From: Luteococcus sp048595755
GTDB lineage: Bacteria; Actinomycetota; Actinomycetes; Propionibacteriales; Propionibacteriaceae
Direction of reading: 5' to 3'
DNA: 64,000 nt
Assembly (NCBI RefSeq): GCF_048595755.1
Contig: NZ_CP184360.1
Span: forward strand, 2,790,001-2,854,000
The notes under the pieces were generated by a model that saw only the letters and a program-made list of their open reading frames with translations, was not told the origin of the DNA and ran no database searches. Position numbers and translations under genes: made by a program. Position 1 is the first letter of the stretch, and each line of letters begins with the position of its first letter. Below, piece after piece: positions 7,413-15,681 of the stretch.

Positions 7413-8435
7413 TCAGAAACCGAGCCGGTTGAGGTACTTCGGGTCGCGCTGCCAGTCCTTGAGCACCTTCACCTTGATGTCAAGGTGCACCGGCGTTCCC
7501 AGCAGGGCCGAGATCTGGTGCCGGGCACGAGTGCCCACCTCCTTGAGGTGCTCCCCGCGGTGGCCGATCATGATGCCCTTCTGCGATTCGCGCTCCACGA
7601 TCATCGAGGCGAAGACGTCCAGCAGCGGCTTGTCCTCCGGGCGCCCCTCCCGCAGGCCCATCTCGTCGATCTCCACGGTGATGGAGTGCGGAAGCTCGTC
7701 ACGCACCCCCTCCAGGGCGGCCTCGCGGATCAGTTCCTTGACCAGGCTCTCGGTGGGCTCGTCGGTGATCTCGCCGTCGGGGTAGAAGGCGGGGCCATAG
7801 GGCAGCAGCTTGACCAGCTCGTCGGCGACGACGTCGACCTGCTCACCGCTGACCGCCGAGCAGGGGATGATCGTCTCCCAGACGATGTCGAGCTGCTCCT
7901 CCAGCTGCTGGATGGCCAGCAGGTGCTGGCGCAGGCGCTCACCGCTGACCAGGTCGGTCTTGGTGGCCAGGGCCACCAGCTTGGGCTTCTTGGTCAGCTT
8001 GGCCACCTCGGAAACCAGGAAGGTGTCCCCGGGGCCGATGCGCTGGTTGGCGGGCAGACAGATCCCGATGATGTCCACCTCGGTCCAGGTCTCGCGCACC
8101 AGGTCATTGAGGCGCTGCCCCAACAGGGTGCGGGGCTTGTGCAGCCCCGGCGTGTCGATCAGCACCAGCTGCGAGTCGGGACGATCCACGATGCCGCGGA
8201 TCGAGTGCCGCGTGGTCTGCGGCTTGGAGCTCGTGATGGCGATCTTCGACCCCACCAGCGCATTGGTCAGGGTCGACTTGCCCGCATTGGGACGGCCCAC
8301 GAAGCAGGCGAAACCCGAACGGAAGGTCTTGTCACCGGTCCAGTCGATGTCGGTCTCCGGATCGAAGTCATCGCTCATCAGCTCCTCGAGCGTGGGCATC
8401 CGGCCCGGGTCCTGCTTCTTGTTGGGCTCAGCCAT
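7413..8435 (-). CDS. era: GTPase Era
   Basis: A 340-residue Era, the GTPase that matures 16S rRNA and the 30S subunit. G motifs visible are GRPNAGKST (P loop), the G3 region LIDTPGLH and the G4-type ATKTDL. The C-terminal KH domain contains IMIGHRGEHLKEVG. An extra acidic N-terminus of about 35 residues precedes the G domain. The ATG at 8435 overlaps the upstream CBS-domain gene by eight bases, so translation is coupled. A longer frame to 8552 would lie inside that gene. Confidence 0.96.
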   Translation of the reverse strand: MAEPNKKQDPGRMPTLEELMSDDFDPETDIDWTGDKTFRSGFACFVGRPNAGKSTLTNALVGSKIAITSSKPQTTRHSIRGIVDRPDSQLVLIDTPGLHKPRTLLGQRLNDLVRETWTEVDIIGICLPANQRIGPGDTFLVSEVAKLTKKPKLVALATKTDLVSGERLRQHLLAIQQLEEQLDIVWETIIPCSAVSGEQVDVVADELVKLLPYGPAFYPDGEITDEPTESLVKELIREAALEGVRDELPHSITVEIDEMGLREGRPEDKPLLDVFASMIVERESQKGIMIGHRGEHLKEVGTRARHQISALLGTPVHLDIKVKVLKDWQRDPKYLNRLGF

Positions 8436-9741
8436 GGTCTTCCTCGATCTGTTCGTCGTCTTCTTCGCTTGCCTGGGGGGCCACCAACTGCACCAGGCAG
8501 GTGTCGATCTGGTGTCGCCTCCCGGCGGTCTTCTCCGCCTCGATCCTGACACCCTCCCACTCGACGACGCTGCCGGGGATCGGCACCACGTTGAGCTGTT
8601 TGGCCATCAGGCCCCCGACGGTCTCCACGTCCTCGTCGTCCAGTTCCAACCCGAAGAGGTCTCCCAGTTCGTCGACGGGAAGGCGTGCCGAGATCCGGAA
8701 GAGTCCCGCTTCCAATTCCTCGGTGAGGGTCGGTTCGGCATCGTACTCGTCGACGATCTCACCGACGATCTCCTCCAGGATGTCCTCGATCGAGACCAGG
8801 CCGGAGGTGCCGCCGAACTCGTCGACGACGACCACCACGTGGTTGCGGGTGCGCTGCATCTCGCGCATCAGTTCATTGGCCGGTTTGGAGTCGGGGCAGA
8901 AGTGCGCGGGGCGCATCAGCTGCGCCACGGTCTCGTTGCGTTCCGCCTCGGGATTGTCATAGCTGCGCTTGACCATGTCCTTGAGGTAGACCATGCCGAC
9001 GATGTCGTCGAGCCCCTCCCCCACCACCGGGATGCGGCTGAAACCGCTGCGCAGCGCCAACGAGAGCCCCTGCCGCAGGGTCTTGTCCGCCTGGATGAAG
9101 ACCATGTCGGGGCGTGGCACCATCACCTCGCGCACGATGGTGTCGCCCAGCTCGAAGACGGAATGGATCATCTTCGACTCGCTGGCCTCGATCACGTCGC
9201 TGGCCTCGGCCTTGTCGACCATGTCACGCAGCTCCGCCTCGGAACTGAAGGGGCCGTCGGCGAAACCCCGCCCCGGAGTGAGCGCATTGCCCACCATGAT
9301 CATCAGTTGCGGCAGGGGGCCCAGCAGGCTGGTCAGCAGGCTCACCGGAGCAGCGGAGCGCAGCGCCACGGAGTCCGAGCGCTGCTTGCCGATCGTCAGC
9401 GGTGCGACGCCCCACAGGATGTAGCTCACCGCCGTCATCGCGCCCACGGCGATCAGCAGCCGCTTCCAGCCGGTGCCGACGTGGGCGAAGGTGACCTGGC
9501 AGACCAGCACGATCGCCACGATCTCCAGCACGGTGCGCACCAGCAGGGTGGTGTTCACATAGGGGGCGGGATCCTCCACCATGGTCTGCAGCCGGGAGGC
9601 GCCGGGGCGCTCCTCCTCCACCAGGCGATCGGCCCGGCCCTTGCTGGTCTGGCGCAGCGAGGTCTCGCTCATCGCCAGCAGGAAGGCCAGCACCGCGCAG
9701 ACGGTGGCGACGGCCAACTCGATCCAGTTGCCGCGGGTCAC
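8428..9741 (-). CDS. CNNM/CorC-HlyC family membrane protein with CBS domains
   Basis: A 437-residue protein with an N-terminal DUF21 (CNNM) membrane region of three to four helices (residues 5-130), a CBS pair (about 195-320, including MVYLKDMVKRS and FGGTSGLVSIEDILEEI) and a C-terminal CorC_HlyC domain. It is predicted to act in magnesium or divalent cation efflux. It lies four bases after ybeY and overlaps era, a standard actinobacterial order. Confidence 0.92.
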   Translation of the reverse strand: MTRGNWIELAVATVCAVLAFLLAMSETSLRQTSKGRADRLVEEERPGASRLQTMVEDPAPYVNTTLLVRTVLEIVAIVLVCQVTFAHVGTGWKRLLIAVGAMTAVSYILWGVAPLTIGKQRSDSVALRSAAPVSLLTSLLGPLPQLMIMVGNALTPGRGFADGPFSSEAELRDMVDKAEASDVIEASESKMIHSVFELGDTIVREVMVPRPDMVFIQADKTLRQGLSLALRSGFSRIPVVGEGLDDIVGMVYLKDMVKRSYDNPEAERNETVAQLMRPAHFCPDSKPANELMREMQRTRNHVVVVVDEFGGTSGLVSIEDILEEIVGEIVDEYDAEPTLTEELEAGLFRISARLPVDELGDLFGLELDDEDVETVGGLMAKQLNVVPIPGSVVEWEGVRIEAEKTAGRRHQIDTCLVQLVAPQASEEDDEQIEEDHG

Positions 9742-9745
9742 CCCG

Positions 9746-10204
9746 TCAACCCTCCTTGTGGGTCTGCCAGGCCGCGATCAGGCGGTCGTTCAGGCCGAAC
9801 ATCACGGCCTTCTCCTCGGGCTCGGCATGGTCGTGCCCCAGCAGGTGCAGCAGACCGTGCACCAGCAGGTATTCAGCCTCCTCGTCGGGGCGACGGCCGT
9901 TCTCGGCGGCCTGTCGCTCGGTGACCTGCGGGCACAGCACGATGTCGCCCAGCAGCCCAAGCGGGCTGTCCTCCTCGTCCTCACCGGGGGCGCGCAGCTC
10001 GTCCATCGGGAAGCTCAGCACGTCGGTGGGGCCGGACAGCCCCATGAAGCGCTCGTGGTAGTCGCTCATCGTCGCCTCGTCCACCAGCACGATCGACAGG
10101 TCACTCTGCGGATGGATCCGCAGCTGGTCCAGCACGAAGGTGGCGAGCTGGATCAGGCCCTTCTCGTCCGCCTCGTGCCCGGACTCGTTGTTCAGATCGA
10201 TCAC
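9746..10204 (-). CDS. ybeY: Endoribonuclease YbeY
   Basis: A 152-residue metal-dependent endoribonuclease for 16S rRNA 3' end processing and ribosome quality control. The zinc motif HGLLHLLGHDHAEPEE gives the three histidines in H-x3-H-x5-H form. The start ATG at 10204 overlaps the phoH stop by four bases (ATGA), so the genes are coupled. Confidence 0.97.
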   Translation of the reverse strand: MIDLNNESGHEADEKGLIQLATFVLDQLRIHPQSDLSIVLVDEATMSDYHERFMGLSGPTDVLSFPMDELRAPGEDEEDSPLGLLGDIVLCPQVTERQAAENGRRPDEEAEYLLVHGLLHLLGHDHAEPEEKAVMFGLNDRLIAAWQTHKEG

Positions 10205-11274
10205 TGGGCTTCCTTCTTGTTGCCGCGGAACTCGAGGGTGCGCCTGGCGGTGCGATTGGTGGGCATGTCCAGGCTCTCGAACTGGTCGTAGGCCGCGACG
10301 ATGCGTCCGACCAACTTGTGGCGCACCACGTCGCGGTTGGTGAGGTTGCAGAAAGCAATGTCCTCCACGCCGTCCAGGATCTGCTGCACGCCGCGCAGGC
10401 CCGAGGCCTGGCCGGTGGGCAGGTCCACCTGGGTGATGTCACCGGTCACCACGATGCGGGAGTTGAAGCCCAGCCGGGTGAGGAACATCTTCATCTGCTC
10501 CATCGAGGTGTTCTGGGCTTCGTCGAGGATGATGAAGGAGTCGTTCAGGGTGCGGCCACGCATGTAGGCCAGCGGCGCGACCTCGATGGTGCCTGCGGTC
10601 AGCAGCTTGGGCACCGCCTCGGGGTCCATCATGTCGTGCAGCGCGTCGTAGAGCGGGCGCAGGTAGGGATCGATCTTGTCGTTCAGGGTGCCGGGTAGGA
10701 AGCCGAGCCGCTCCCCCGCCTCGATCGCCGGGCGCGTCAGGATGATGCGGTTGACCTCCTTGCGCTGCAGGGCCTGCACCGCCTTCGCGACGGCCAGGTA
10801 GGTCTTGCCGGTGCCCGCCGGGCCGATGCCGAAGGTGATCGTGTTGGCGTCGATCGCATCCACATAGCGCTTCTGGTTGAGCGTCTTGGCGCGGATCGTC
10901 TTGCCGCGGTTGGACAGGATGTTGTGCGTCAGCACCTCGGCCGGGCTGATCTGCTCCGACGAGGTGGTCATGCCCACCACCCGTTCCACCGTCTCGCGGT
11001 TCAGCCCCTGCCCGGTGCGCAGGATGGTGATCAGCTCGGTGAAGACATCGGCGGCCAGCGCGATCTGCGAGGCGGTGCCGGTCAGGGTGACGTCATTGCC
11101 GCGCACCAGGATGTCGGCGGCCAGCTGGTCCTCCAGCACGCGCAGGAATTCGTCGCGGGGCCCCAGGATGTTGATCATCGGGATCGAGGCCGGAATGGCC
11201 AGGCGCCGGGTGGCGCTGCGATTTCCGATCTCGTGGTTGCCGATCTCTTCGGTGCGGTCGTGCGGGGTGGTCAG
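10201..11274 (-). CDS. phoH: PhoH family ATPase, probable CTG start
   Basis: A PhoH-like cytosolic ATPase with Walker A GPAGTGKTYLA and Walker B SFIILDEAQN, plus an N-terminal region that normally begins shortly before LAIPASIPM. In this frame no ATG, GTG or TTG exists between a point 46 bases after the upstream gene and an ATG already inside the domain. GGAGG lies four bases before a CTG at 11274, and starting there gives a 357-residue protein of normal family length. An ATT at 11277 is the alternative. PhoH with YbeY is tied to RNA metabolism. Confidence 0.9.
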   Translation of the reverse strand: MTTPHDRTEEIGNHEIGNRSATRRLAIPASIPMINILGPRDEFLRVLEDQLAADILVRGNDVTLTGTASQIALAADVFTELITILRTGQGLNRETVERVVGMTTSSEQISPAEVLTHNILSNRGKTIRAKTLNQKRYVDAIDANTITFGIGPAGTGKTYLAVAKAVQALQRKEVNRIILTRPAIEAGERLGFLPGTLNDKIDPYLRPLYDALHDMMDPEAVPKLLTAGTIEVAPLAYMRGRTLNDSFIILDEAQNTSMEQMKMFLTRLGFNSRIVVTGDITQVDLPTGQASGLRGVQQILDGVEDIAFCNLTNRDVVRHKLVGRIVAAYDQFESLDMPTNRTARRTLEFRGNKKEAQ

Positions 11275-11341
11275 AATTCCTCCAGTGGTGAACTGCGTGC
11301 CGGACCAGGTCCAGGGTGCGTACTGGGTCAAGTCTAGGGCC

Positions 11342-12013
11342 TCAGCCCTCACGCAGTCGGTAGCCCATCCCGCGCACCGTCTCGATGTGCTGCGAACCGA
11401 TCTTGCCACGCAGTGAACGGACGAAGACGTCGACCACATTGGAGTTGGGGTCGAAGTCCATCTCCCACACCAGGCCGAGCAATTGTTCCCGGCTCAAGAC
11501 CTGGCCCGGATGGTTCATGAAGACCTCCAGCAATCGGAACTCACGCGAGGTGAGGTCGATGTGCTCGCCGCCACCCACCTGCACTCGCCGGGTCAGCAGG
11601 TCGAGCCGCAGGTCACCGTTGACCAGCTCGGAGCTGGGCCCCGAGCGCGGCGACGGTTCCGCCAGCCGCAGCCGCACGCGCGCCAGCAGTTCGGCGAACT
11701 GGAAGGGCTTGGTCACGTAGTCGTTGGCCCCTCCCTCCAGGCCGTGCACGGTGTCGTTGACCGAATCTCGGGCGGTGAGGATCACCACCGGCAGGTTGCT
11801 GCCCTTCTCGCGCAGCTGGCGCAGCACCTCGAAGCCGTCCATCCCCGGCAGGCCGATGTCGAGGATCATCAGGTCGAAGCCCCCGTTGGCGGCCAGCAGC
11901 AGCGCGGTGGGACCGTCCCCTGTGATGGCCGTCTGGTAGCCCGCCGCCCGCAGGCCCTTCTCCACGAAGGACGCGATGGTGGGGGTGTCCTCTGCGATCA
12001 GGATGGTACTCAC
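11342..12013 (-). CDS. OmpR-family response regulator
   Basis: A 223-residue two-component regulator. The receiver domain (1-115) has the acidic pair AED, the phosphorylation site in LMILDIGLPGMDG, and the switch residues LTARD and DYVTKPF. The C-terminal winged helix (about 130-222) ends VRGMGYRLREG. The GTG at 12013 overlaps the kinase stop by four bases. It is the last gene of a five-gene operon and probably binds the 11-bp repeats upstream of the first gene. phoH follows after 67 bases and may be read through. Confidence 0.95.
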   Translation of the reverse strand: MSTILIAEDTPTIASFVEKGLRAAGYQTAITGDGPTALLLAANGGFDLMILDIGLPGMDGFEVLRQLREKGSNLPVVILTARDSVNDTVHGLEGGANDYVTKPFQFAELLARVRLRLAEPSPRSGPSSELVNGDLRLDLLTRRVQVGGGEHIDLTSREFRLLEVFMNHPGQVLSREQLLGLVWEMDFDPNSNVVDVFVRSLRGKIGSQHIETVRGMGYRLREG

Positions 12014-13458
12014 TGCTGCTCCTTCGGATGCTCGACGGGAATCACCAGGGTGAAGGTGGCGCCCTGGCCGGGCGGGCTGTCCACCTGGACGCGGCCGCCG
12101 TGGCCCTCGGCGATCGCCTTGACGATGGGCAGTCCCAGACCGGCGCCGGCATGACGGCTCCCGTCGGCGGGGGTTCCGTGGGCGAAGCGCTCGAAGATCC
12201 GCTCCCGGTCCTGGGGTTCGATGCCGGGGCCGCTGTCGCTCACCGAGATCTGCAGCACCCGCTGCCCCTGTTCGTCGGTGGCGAAGCGACTCATCAAGGT
12301 GATCGCGTCCCCGGGCATGGTGTGCTGCACCGCATTGTCGGCCAGCTGGAGCACGGCCTGGGTGATGCGCTGCGCATCCAGTGTTGCCGTGCCTTCCGCG
12401 ATGTGGCTCAACTGCCACTTGCGTTCGGCCGAGAGCGCCTGGATCTTGGCGTCCAGGTCCAGCGTCAGCTGTGTGACGTCCACCAGGGGTTGGGCCGTGA
12501 CGAAGTCGGGACGATCGGCCTTGGCCAGCGCCAACAGGTCGGTCACCATCCGTGCCATCCGATCGAGCTCCTGGGTGACCAGGGCCACCGTCGCCTCCCG
12601 TTCGGCGGGATCATCCCCCATCAGCTCGAGGTGCCCTCGCACCACGGTGATCGGGGTCCGAAGCTCGTGCCCGGCGTCGTCGACGAAGCGTCGCTGTGCA
12701 GCGAAGGCCTCTTCCAGCCGGTCGAGCATCTCGTTGAAGGTCACTGCCAGCCCCGAGACGTCATCGGTGCCCTCCACCGGGATGCGGCGCGTGAGGTCGT
12801 GCTCGGTGATCTCGGCCGCAGCCTGGTGCACCAACCGAACCGGGCGCAGGATCTGCCCGGCCACCACCCAACTCATCACGCCCGCGAGCATCAGGGCCAT
12901 CAGGCTCACCAGCGCGAGGGTTCGCACTGTTTCCCGCGCCTGTTCCTCCAGCGGCTCGGTGAAGACCCCCACGATCAGGGCGTCAGGCTGGTTGCCTCCG
13001 GTGGTCACCACCGAGCGCCCCCACCGCAGCGGCCCCTCGGGCGAGTCATAGACGCCAGAGCTTGACTGCGCCATCAGGGCCTGGAATTCGGCGTCACGGG
13101 TGAAGTCGTAGTCATCACGCCCCGGCGCCATCGGCCCCCGCAGCTCGTAGGCGGTCGCCTGCCCCGAATGCCAGCCCATCATCACCTCGGTGGGCCCGGC
13201 CTGCTGTCGCTGTAGATAGGTCTCCAGCAGGGCCTGGGTGTCGTCGAAGCTCTTGCCGGTCTGGGGATCGATGCCCGTCTCCACGAAGCTGGTGAACTCG
13301 CGCAGCTCCTGGGAGACGTCACGATTGGCCTGCTCGGCCACGTGGCTGAGCAGCATCGAGCGCACCACGACCACGACTATTCCCAAGGCCAGTGCCAGGG
13401 TCACCAACATCCATCCGACGATGCGCCAACGGCCCGAGCGCGCTGCGCGCTCAGTCAT
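12010..13458 (-). CDS. Sensor histidine kinase
   Basis: A 482-residue membrane kinase: TM1 at about residues 12-35, an extracytoplasmic sensor of about 125 residues, TM2 near 165-190, a HAMP linker, HisKA with the phosphorylated His in DDAGHELRTPITV, and HATPase_c with NAVQHT and a DSGPGI box. The ATG at 13458 was chosen over 13527 because the extra residues are a shadow of the poly-Asp codons of the upstream gene. It overlaps that gene by eight bases and the regulator by four. The signal is unknown. The acidic anchored partner suggests a cation or envelope cue, which is inference. Confidence 0.95.
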   Translation of the reverse strand: MTERAARSGRWRIVGWMLVTLALALGIVVVVVRSMLLSHVAEQANRDVSQELREFTSFVETGIDPQTGKSFDDTQALLETYLQRQQAGPTEVMMGWHSGQATAYELRGPMAPGRDDYDFTRDAEFQALMAQSSSGVYDSPEGPLRWGRSVVTTGGNQPDALIVGVFTEPLEEQARETVRTLALVSLMALMLAGVMSWVVAGQILRPVRLVHQAAAEITEHDLTRRIPVEGTDDVSGLAVTFNEMLDRLEEAFAAQRRFVDDAGHELRTPITVVRGHLELMGDDPAEREATVALVTQELDRMARMVTDLLALAKADRPDFVTAQPLVDVTQLTLDLDAKIQALSAERKWQLSHIAEGTATLDAQRITQAVLQLADNAVQHTMPGDAITLMSRFATDEQGQRVLQISVSDSGPGIEPQDRERIFERFAHGTPADGSRHAGAGLGLPIVKAIAEGHGGRVQVDSPPGQGATFTLVIPVEHPKEQQ

Positions 13459-14059
13459 CGTCGTCGTCATCGTCATCCCCGTCGTCCCCGTAGTCGTCGT
13501 CATCATCATCGTCGTCGTCATCGTCACCTTGCCAGACCGGCGGCGGTGGCGCTTGGGTTCTCGTCTTGACGGGCGCGGGGACGGCCTTGGTGCGGGTGGG
13601 GCGAGGCGCGCTGGTGCGGACCGGGGCGCGCGTCTGCTGCGGTGCCGGCGCGCGGGTGGTTGCCGGGCGCGGGGCCGGGGCGGTCTTCGTCGGCGCCGGG
13701 CGGCTGGGTGCTGGTGCGGGGCGCGCCGATGCCGAACGCTGCGGCGTCTGGCTCGTGGCCGCAGGGCTCGACGGGGTCTGACTCGAGGGTGCTGGGCTGG
13801 ACGGATTTGGGGTGGACGGATTTGGGCTCGACGGGGCCGGCGTCGAGGGTGTCGGGGTCGACGAGCCCGAGGGGGTGGCGCTTGGTCCCTGCGAGGGCGT
13901 GACCCCGGGCGTGCTCTTGCTGCTGGCGGGCAACTGCACGAACTCCTGGTCCACCTGCGGCGCCCCGGGGGCCGACATCAGTCCACGGGCGGCCAGCACC
14001 AAGACCAGAATCAGCGCGGACGCGATGCCGAGGACCTGCCACCAACTCTTGTTCTTCAT
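13451..14059 (-). CDS. Membrane-anchored Pro/Ser/Thr-rich protein with poly-Asp tail
   Basis: A 202-residue protein. A short basic N-terminus (MKNKSWW) leads into one hydrophobic helix at about 8-25. A long low-complexity region of Ser, Thr, Pro and Ala follows, then a Pro/Arg/Thr/Lys-rich basic stretch, and finally about 25 residues that are almost all Asp. This layout suggests an extended wall-spanning stalk ending in an acidic, probably cation-binding patch. No enzyme domain is present. The ATG at 14059 overlaps the ABC-like gene stop by four bases. The poly-Asp tail is coded by GAC/GAT triplet repeats and may vary in length. Confidence 0.75.
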   Translation of the reverse strand: MKNKSWWQVLGIASALILVLVLAARGLMSAPGAPQVDQEFVQLPASSKSTPGVTPSQGPSATPSGSSTPTPSTPAPSSPNPSTPNPSSPAPSSQTPSSPAATSQTPQRSASARPAPAPSRPAPTKTAPAPRPATTRAPAPQQTRAPVRTSAPRPTRTKAVPAPVKTRTQAPPPPVWQGDDDDDDDDDDDYGDDGDDDDDDDD

Positions 14060-15681
14060 TTCACCTGGGCCTTCTTCGGGTCGGCGTCCAGCCTCCACGT
14101 GCGATGGGGAAGCTCCAGACGCTCGGGTTCATCGGTCAAGATCAACGTCACACCGGGCCGCGGCAGGGCCTGCAGCACCTTCTCACGCACCGCAGGCGAG
14201 ATCGCCCGGCCGACGAAGTTGAGCACCACCAGCGGTGGATCGCCATAGAGGGCGCGGGCGATGCTCAGCTGGGTGAGTTGCTCCGCGTCCAGCGGTTCAC
14301 CACCGCGCCGCAGCGAGGTTCGATGCCCCTTGGGCAGGGCGGCCACGGCATCGGCCAGCCCCACCTCGGCCAGCACCGCGTCCACCGACGCCTCGCTGTC
14401 CGGGTGCCGGTAGCGCACCGCTCGGCCGATCGTGCCCCGTTCCATCGGTTGGCGGGCATGGGCGATGCCGACCAAGCGGCGGCGGTGTGCGGGTGGGAGC
14501 ATGCCGATCTGCTGACCGGCCACCTGCAACCAGGCATCACGGTGCGCTTCGGGATGGGCCAGGGCGTCGGCCAGCCGCCCCAGCAAGGAGAGGTCCTCGG
14601 TGACGGGCACCACCACCTCGCCCGGTCGGGCCACCAGCTCGGGCAGGCGCCGCCCGCCAAGCTCGAGGTCGGCCAGGTGCACCCCGGCCCGGTCGTCGTC
14701 GCGGCCCACCTGGACGCGCCCGGTGGTGATCGCGTGGTCCATCTCGCGCTCGCTGCGGCGGTGCTGTCGGGAGACGGCGATCTGTGGCCCCAGGATGCGC
14801 TCTGCCACGCGGTAGGACTGGCGGAACTCCCCCACCCTGCCCAGATCGGTGACCGGGGTCGCGAGCATGCCCACCACCAGGAAGGCGGTGGCGATGGTCG
14901 GGCCGTCCAGCCCCACCAGCACGGCGGTGGTTCCCACCGTCACCATGCCCATCGTGGCCACGCTCGCCGCCGAGCCACGCAGCAGACCCGAGAGGGTCGC
15001 GCGATGCACGGCGCGGTTGCCCAACTCGCGGCTCAGCTTGCCGAGGTTGCACACCTCGCGTTCCACTCCCCCGGCCTCCACGATCGTGGACCTGGCCTGC
15101 ATGGTGTCGGCGATGTGGCCTGCCACCTTGCCCCGCTGCTTGCGCAGGTGCGCGGCGCGCTCGCGCAGGCGGGGCGCCACCACGACGATCATCACGCCCA
15201 GGACTGCCACCGGGATGAGGGCGGCCAGGCTGAGGCGCCAGTCGAGCAAGGCCAGGGCCACCAGGCAGCCGAGCACCATGGGGATTCCCGACATCAAGGG
15301 CACCACCCCCTGCACCATCCAGTTGCGCACCGAGGTGAGGTCATTGGTCGCCCGCGCCACCGTCACCCCGAGCGACGGCCCGCGGCCCACCATGGCGGCC
15401 CGGATCAGGTGGAGTCGCACGCTGTGCACGTAGTCCTGCCCCAGGCCCTCGCCCAGGACACGTTCCAGGGCGCGCACGGCGCCGAGCCCCAGCGCCAGCG
15501 CTGCCAACACCGTGGCGAGCACCATCTCCGACCGGCTGGAGGAGGCCGTCATCAGTCGCGGGGTCAGCAGCGCGCTGGCGGCGGCGATGCCGGCCTGGGC
15601 CAGACCGGTGCCGGCCAATCCCAGGAGCAGGGCTCGACGCCTGCCCCTCCACAACTTGGGCAGACGTTCGTCCTCGCTCAC
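14056..15681 (-). CDS. ABC exporter-like protein with degenerate nucleotide-binding domain
   Basis: A 541-residue half-transporter in layout. Six membrane helices occupy about residues 15-285 with the family linker VARATNDLTSVRNW, then a C-terminal region aligns with an ABC ATPase. The ATPase motifs are lost. No Walker A is present where RPGEVVVPVTEDLSLLGRLA stands, the LSGGQ signature has become LDAEQ, and the Walker B Asp-Glu pair has become Asn-Phe in VVLNFVG. The IARAL helix after the signature remains, so homology is clear while ATP hydrolysis is unlikely. The frame is intact. It overlaps both neighbours by four bases. Confidence 0.85.
   Translation of the reverse strand: MSEDERLPKLWRGRRRALLLGLAGTGLAQAGIAAASALLTPRLMTASSSRSEMVLATVLAALALGLGAVRALERVLGEGLGQDYVHSVRLHLIRAAMVGRGPSLGVTVARATNDLTSVRNWMVQGVVPLMSGIPMVLGCLVALALLDWRLSLAALIPVAVLGVMIVVVAPRLRERAAHLRKQRGKVAGHIADTMQARSTIVEAGGVEREVCNLGKLSRELGNRAVHRATLSGLLRGSAASVATMGMVTVGTTAVLVGLDGPTIATAFLVVGMLATPVTDLGRVGEFRQSYRVAERILGPQIAVSRQHRRSEREMDHAITTGRVQVGRDDDRAGVHLADLELGGRRLPELVARPGEVVVPVTEDLSLLGRLADALAHPEAHRDAWLQVAGQQIGMLPPAHRRRLVGIAHARQPMERGTIGRAVRYRHPDSEASVDAVLAEVGLADAVAALPKGHRTSLRRGGEPLDAEQLTQLSIARALYGDPPLVVLNFVGRAISPAVREKVLQALPRPGVTLILTDEPERLELPHRTWRLDADPKKAQVK

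Noticed and set aside
13459..13527. N-terminal extension of the sensor kinase rich in Met and Thr
   Set aside because: It is the out-of-frame reading of the poly-Asp codons of the upstream gene. A normal kinase start exists at 13458.
14056..15681. Degenerate ABC gene considered as a pseudogene
   Set aside because: The frame is open throughout, overlaps both neighbours in coupled fashion and keeps its membrane helices, so it is treated as a gene with lost ATPase function.
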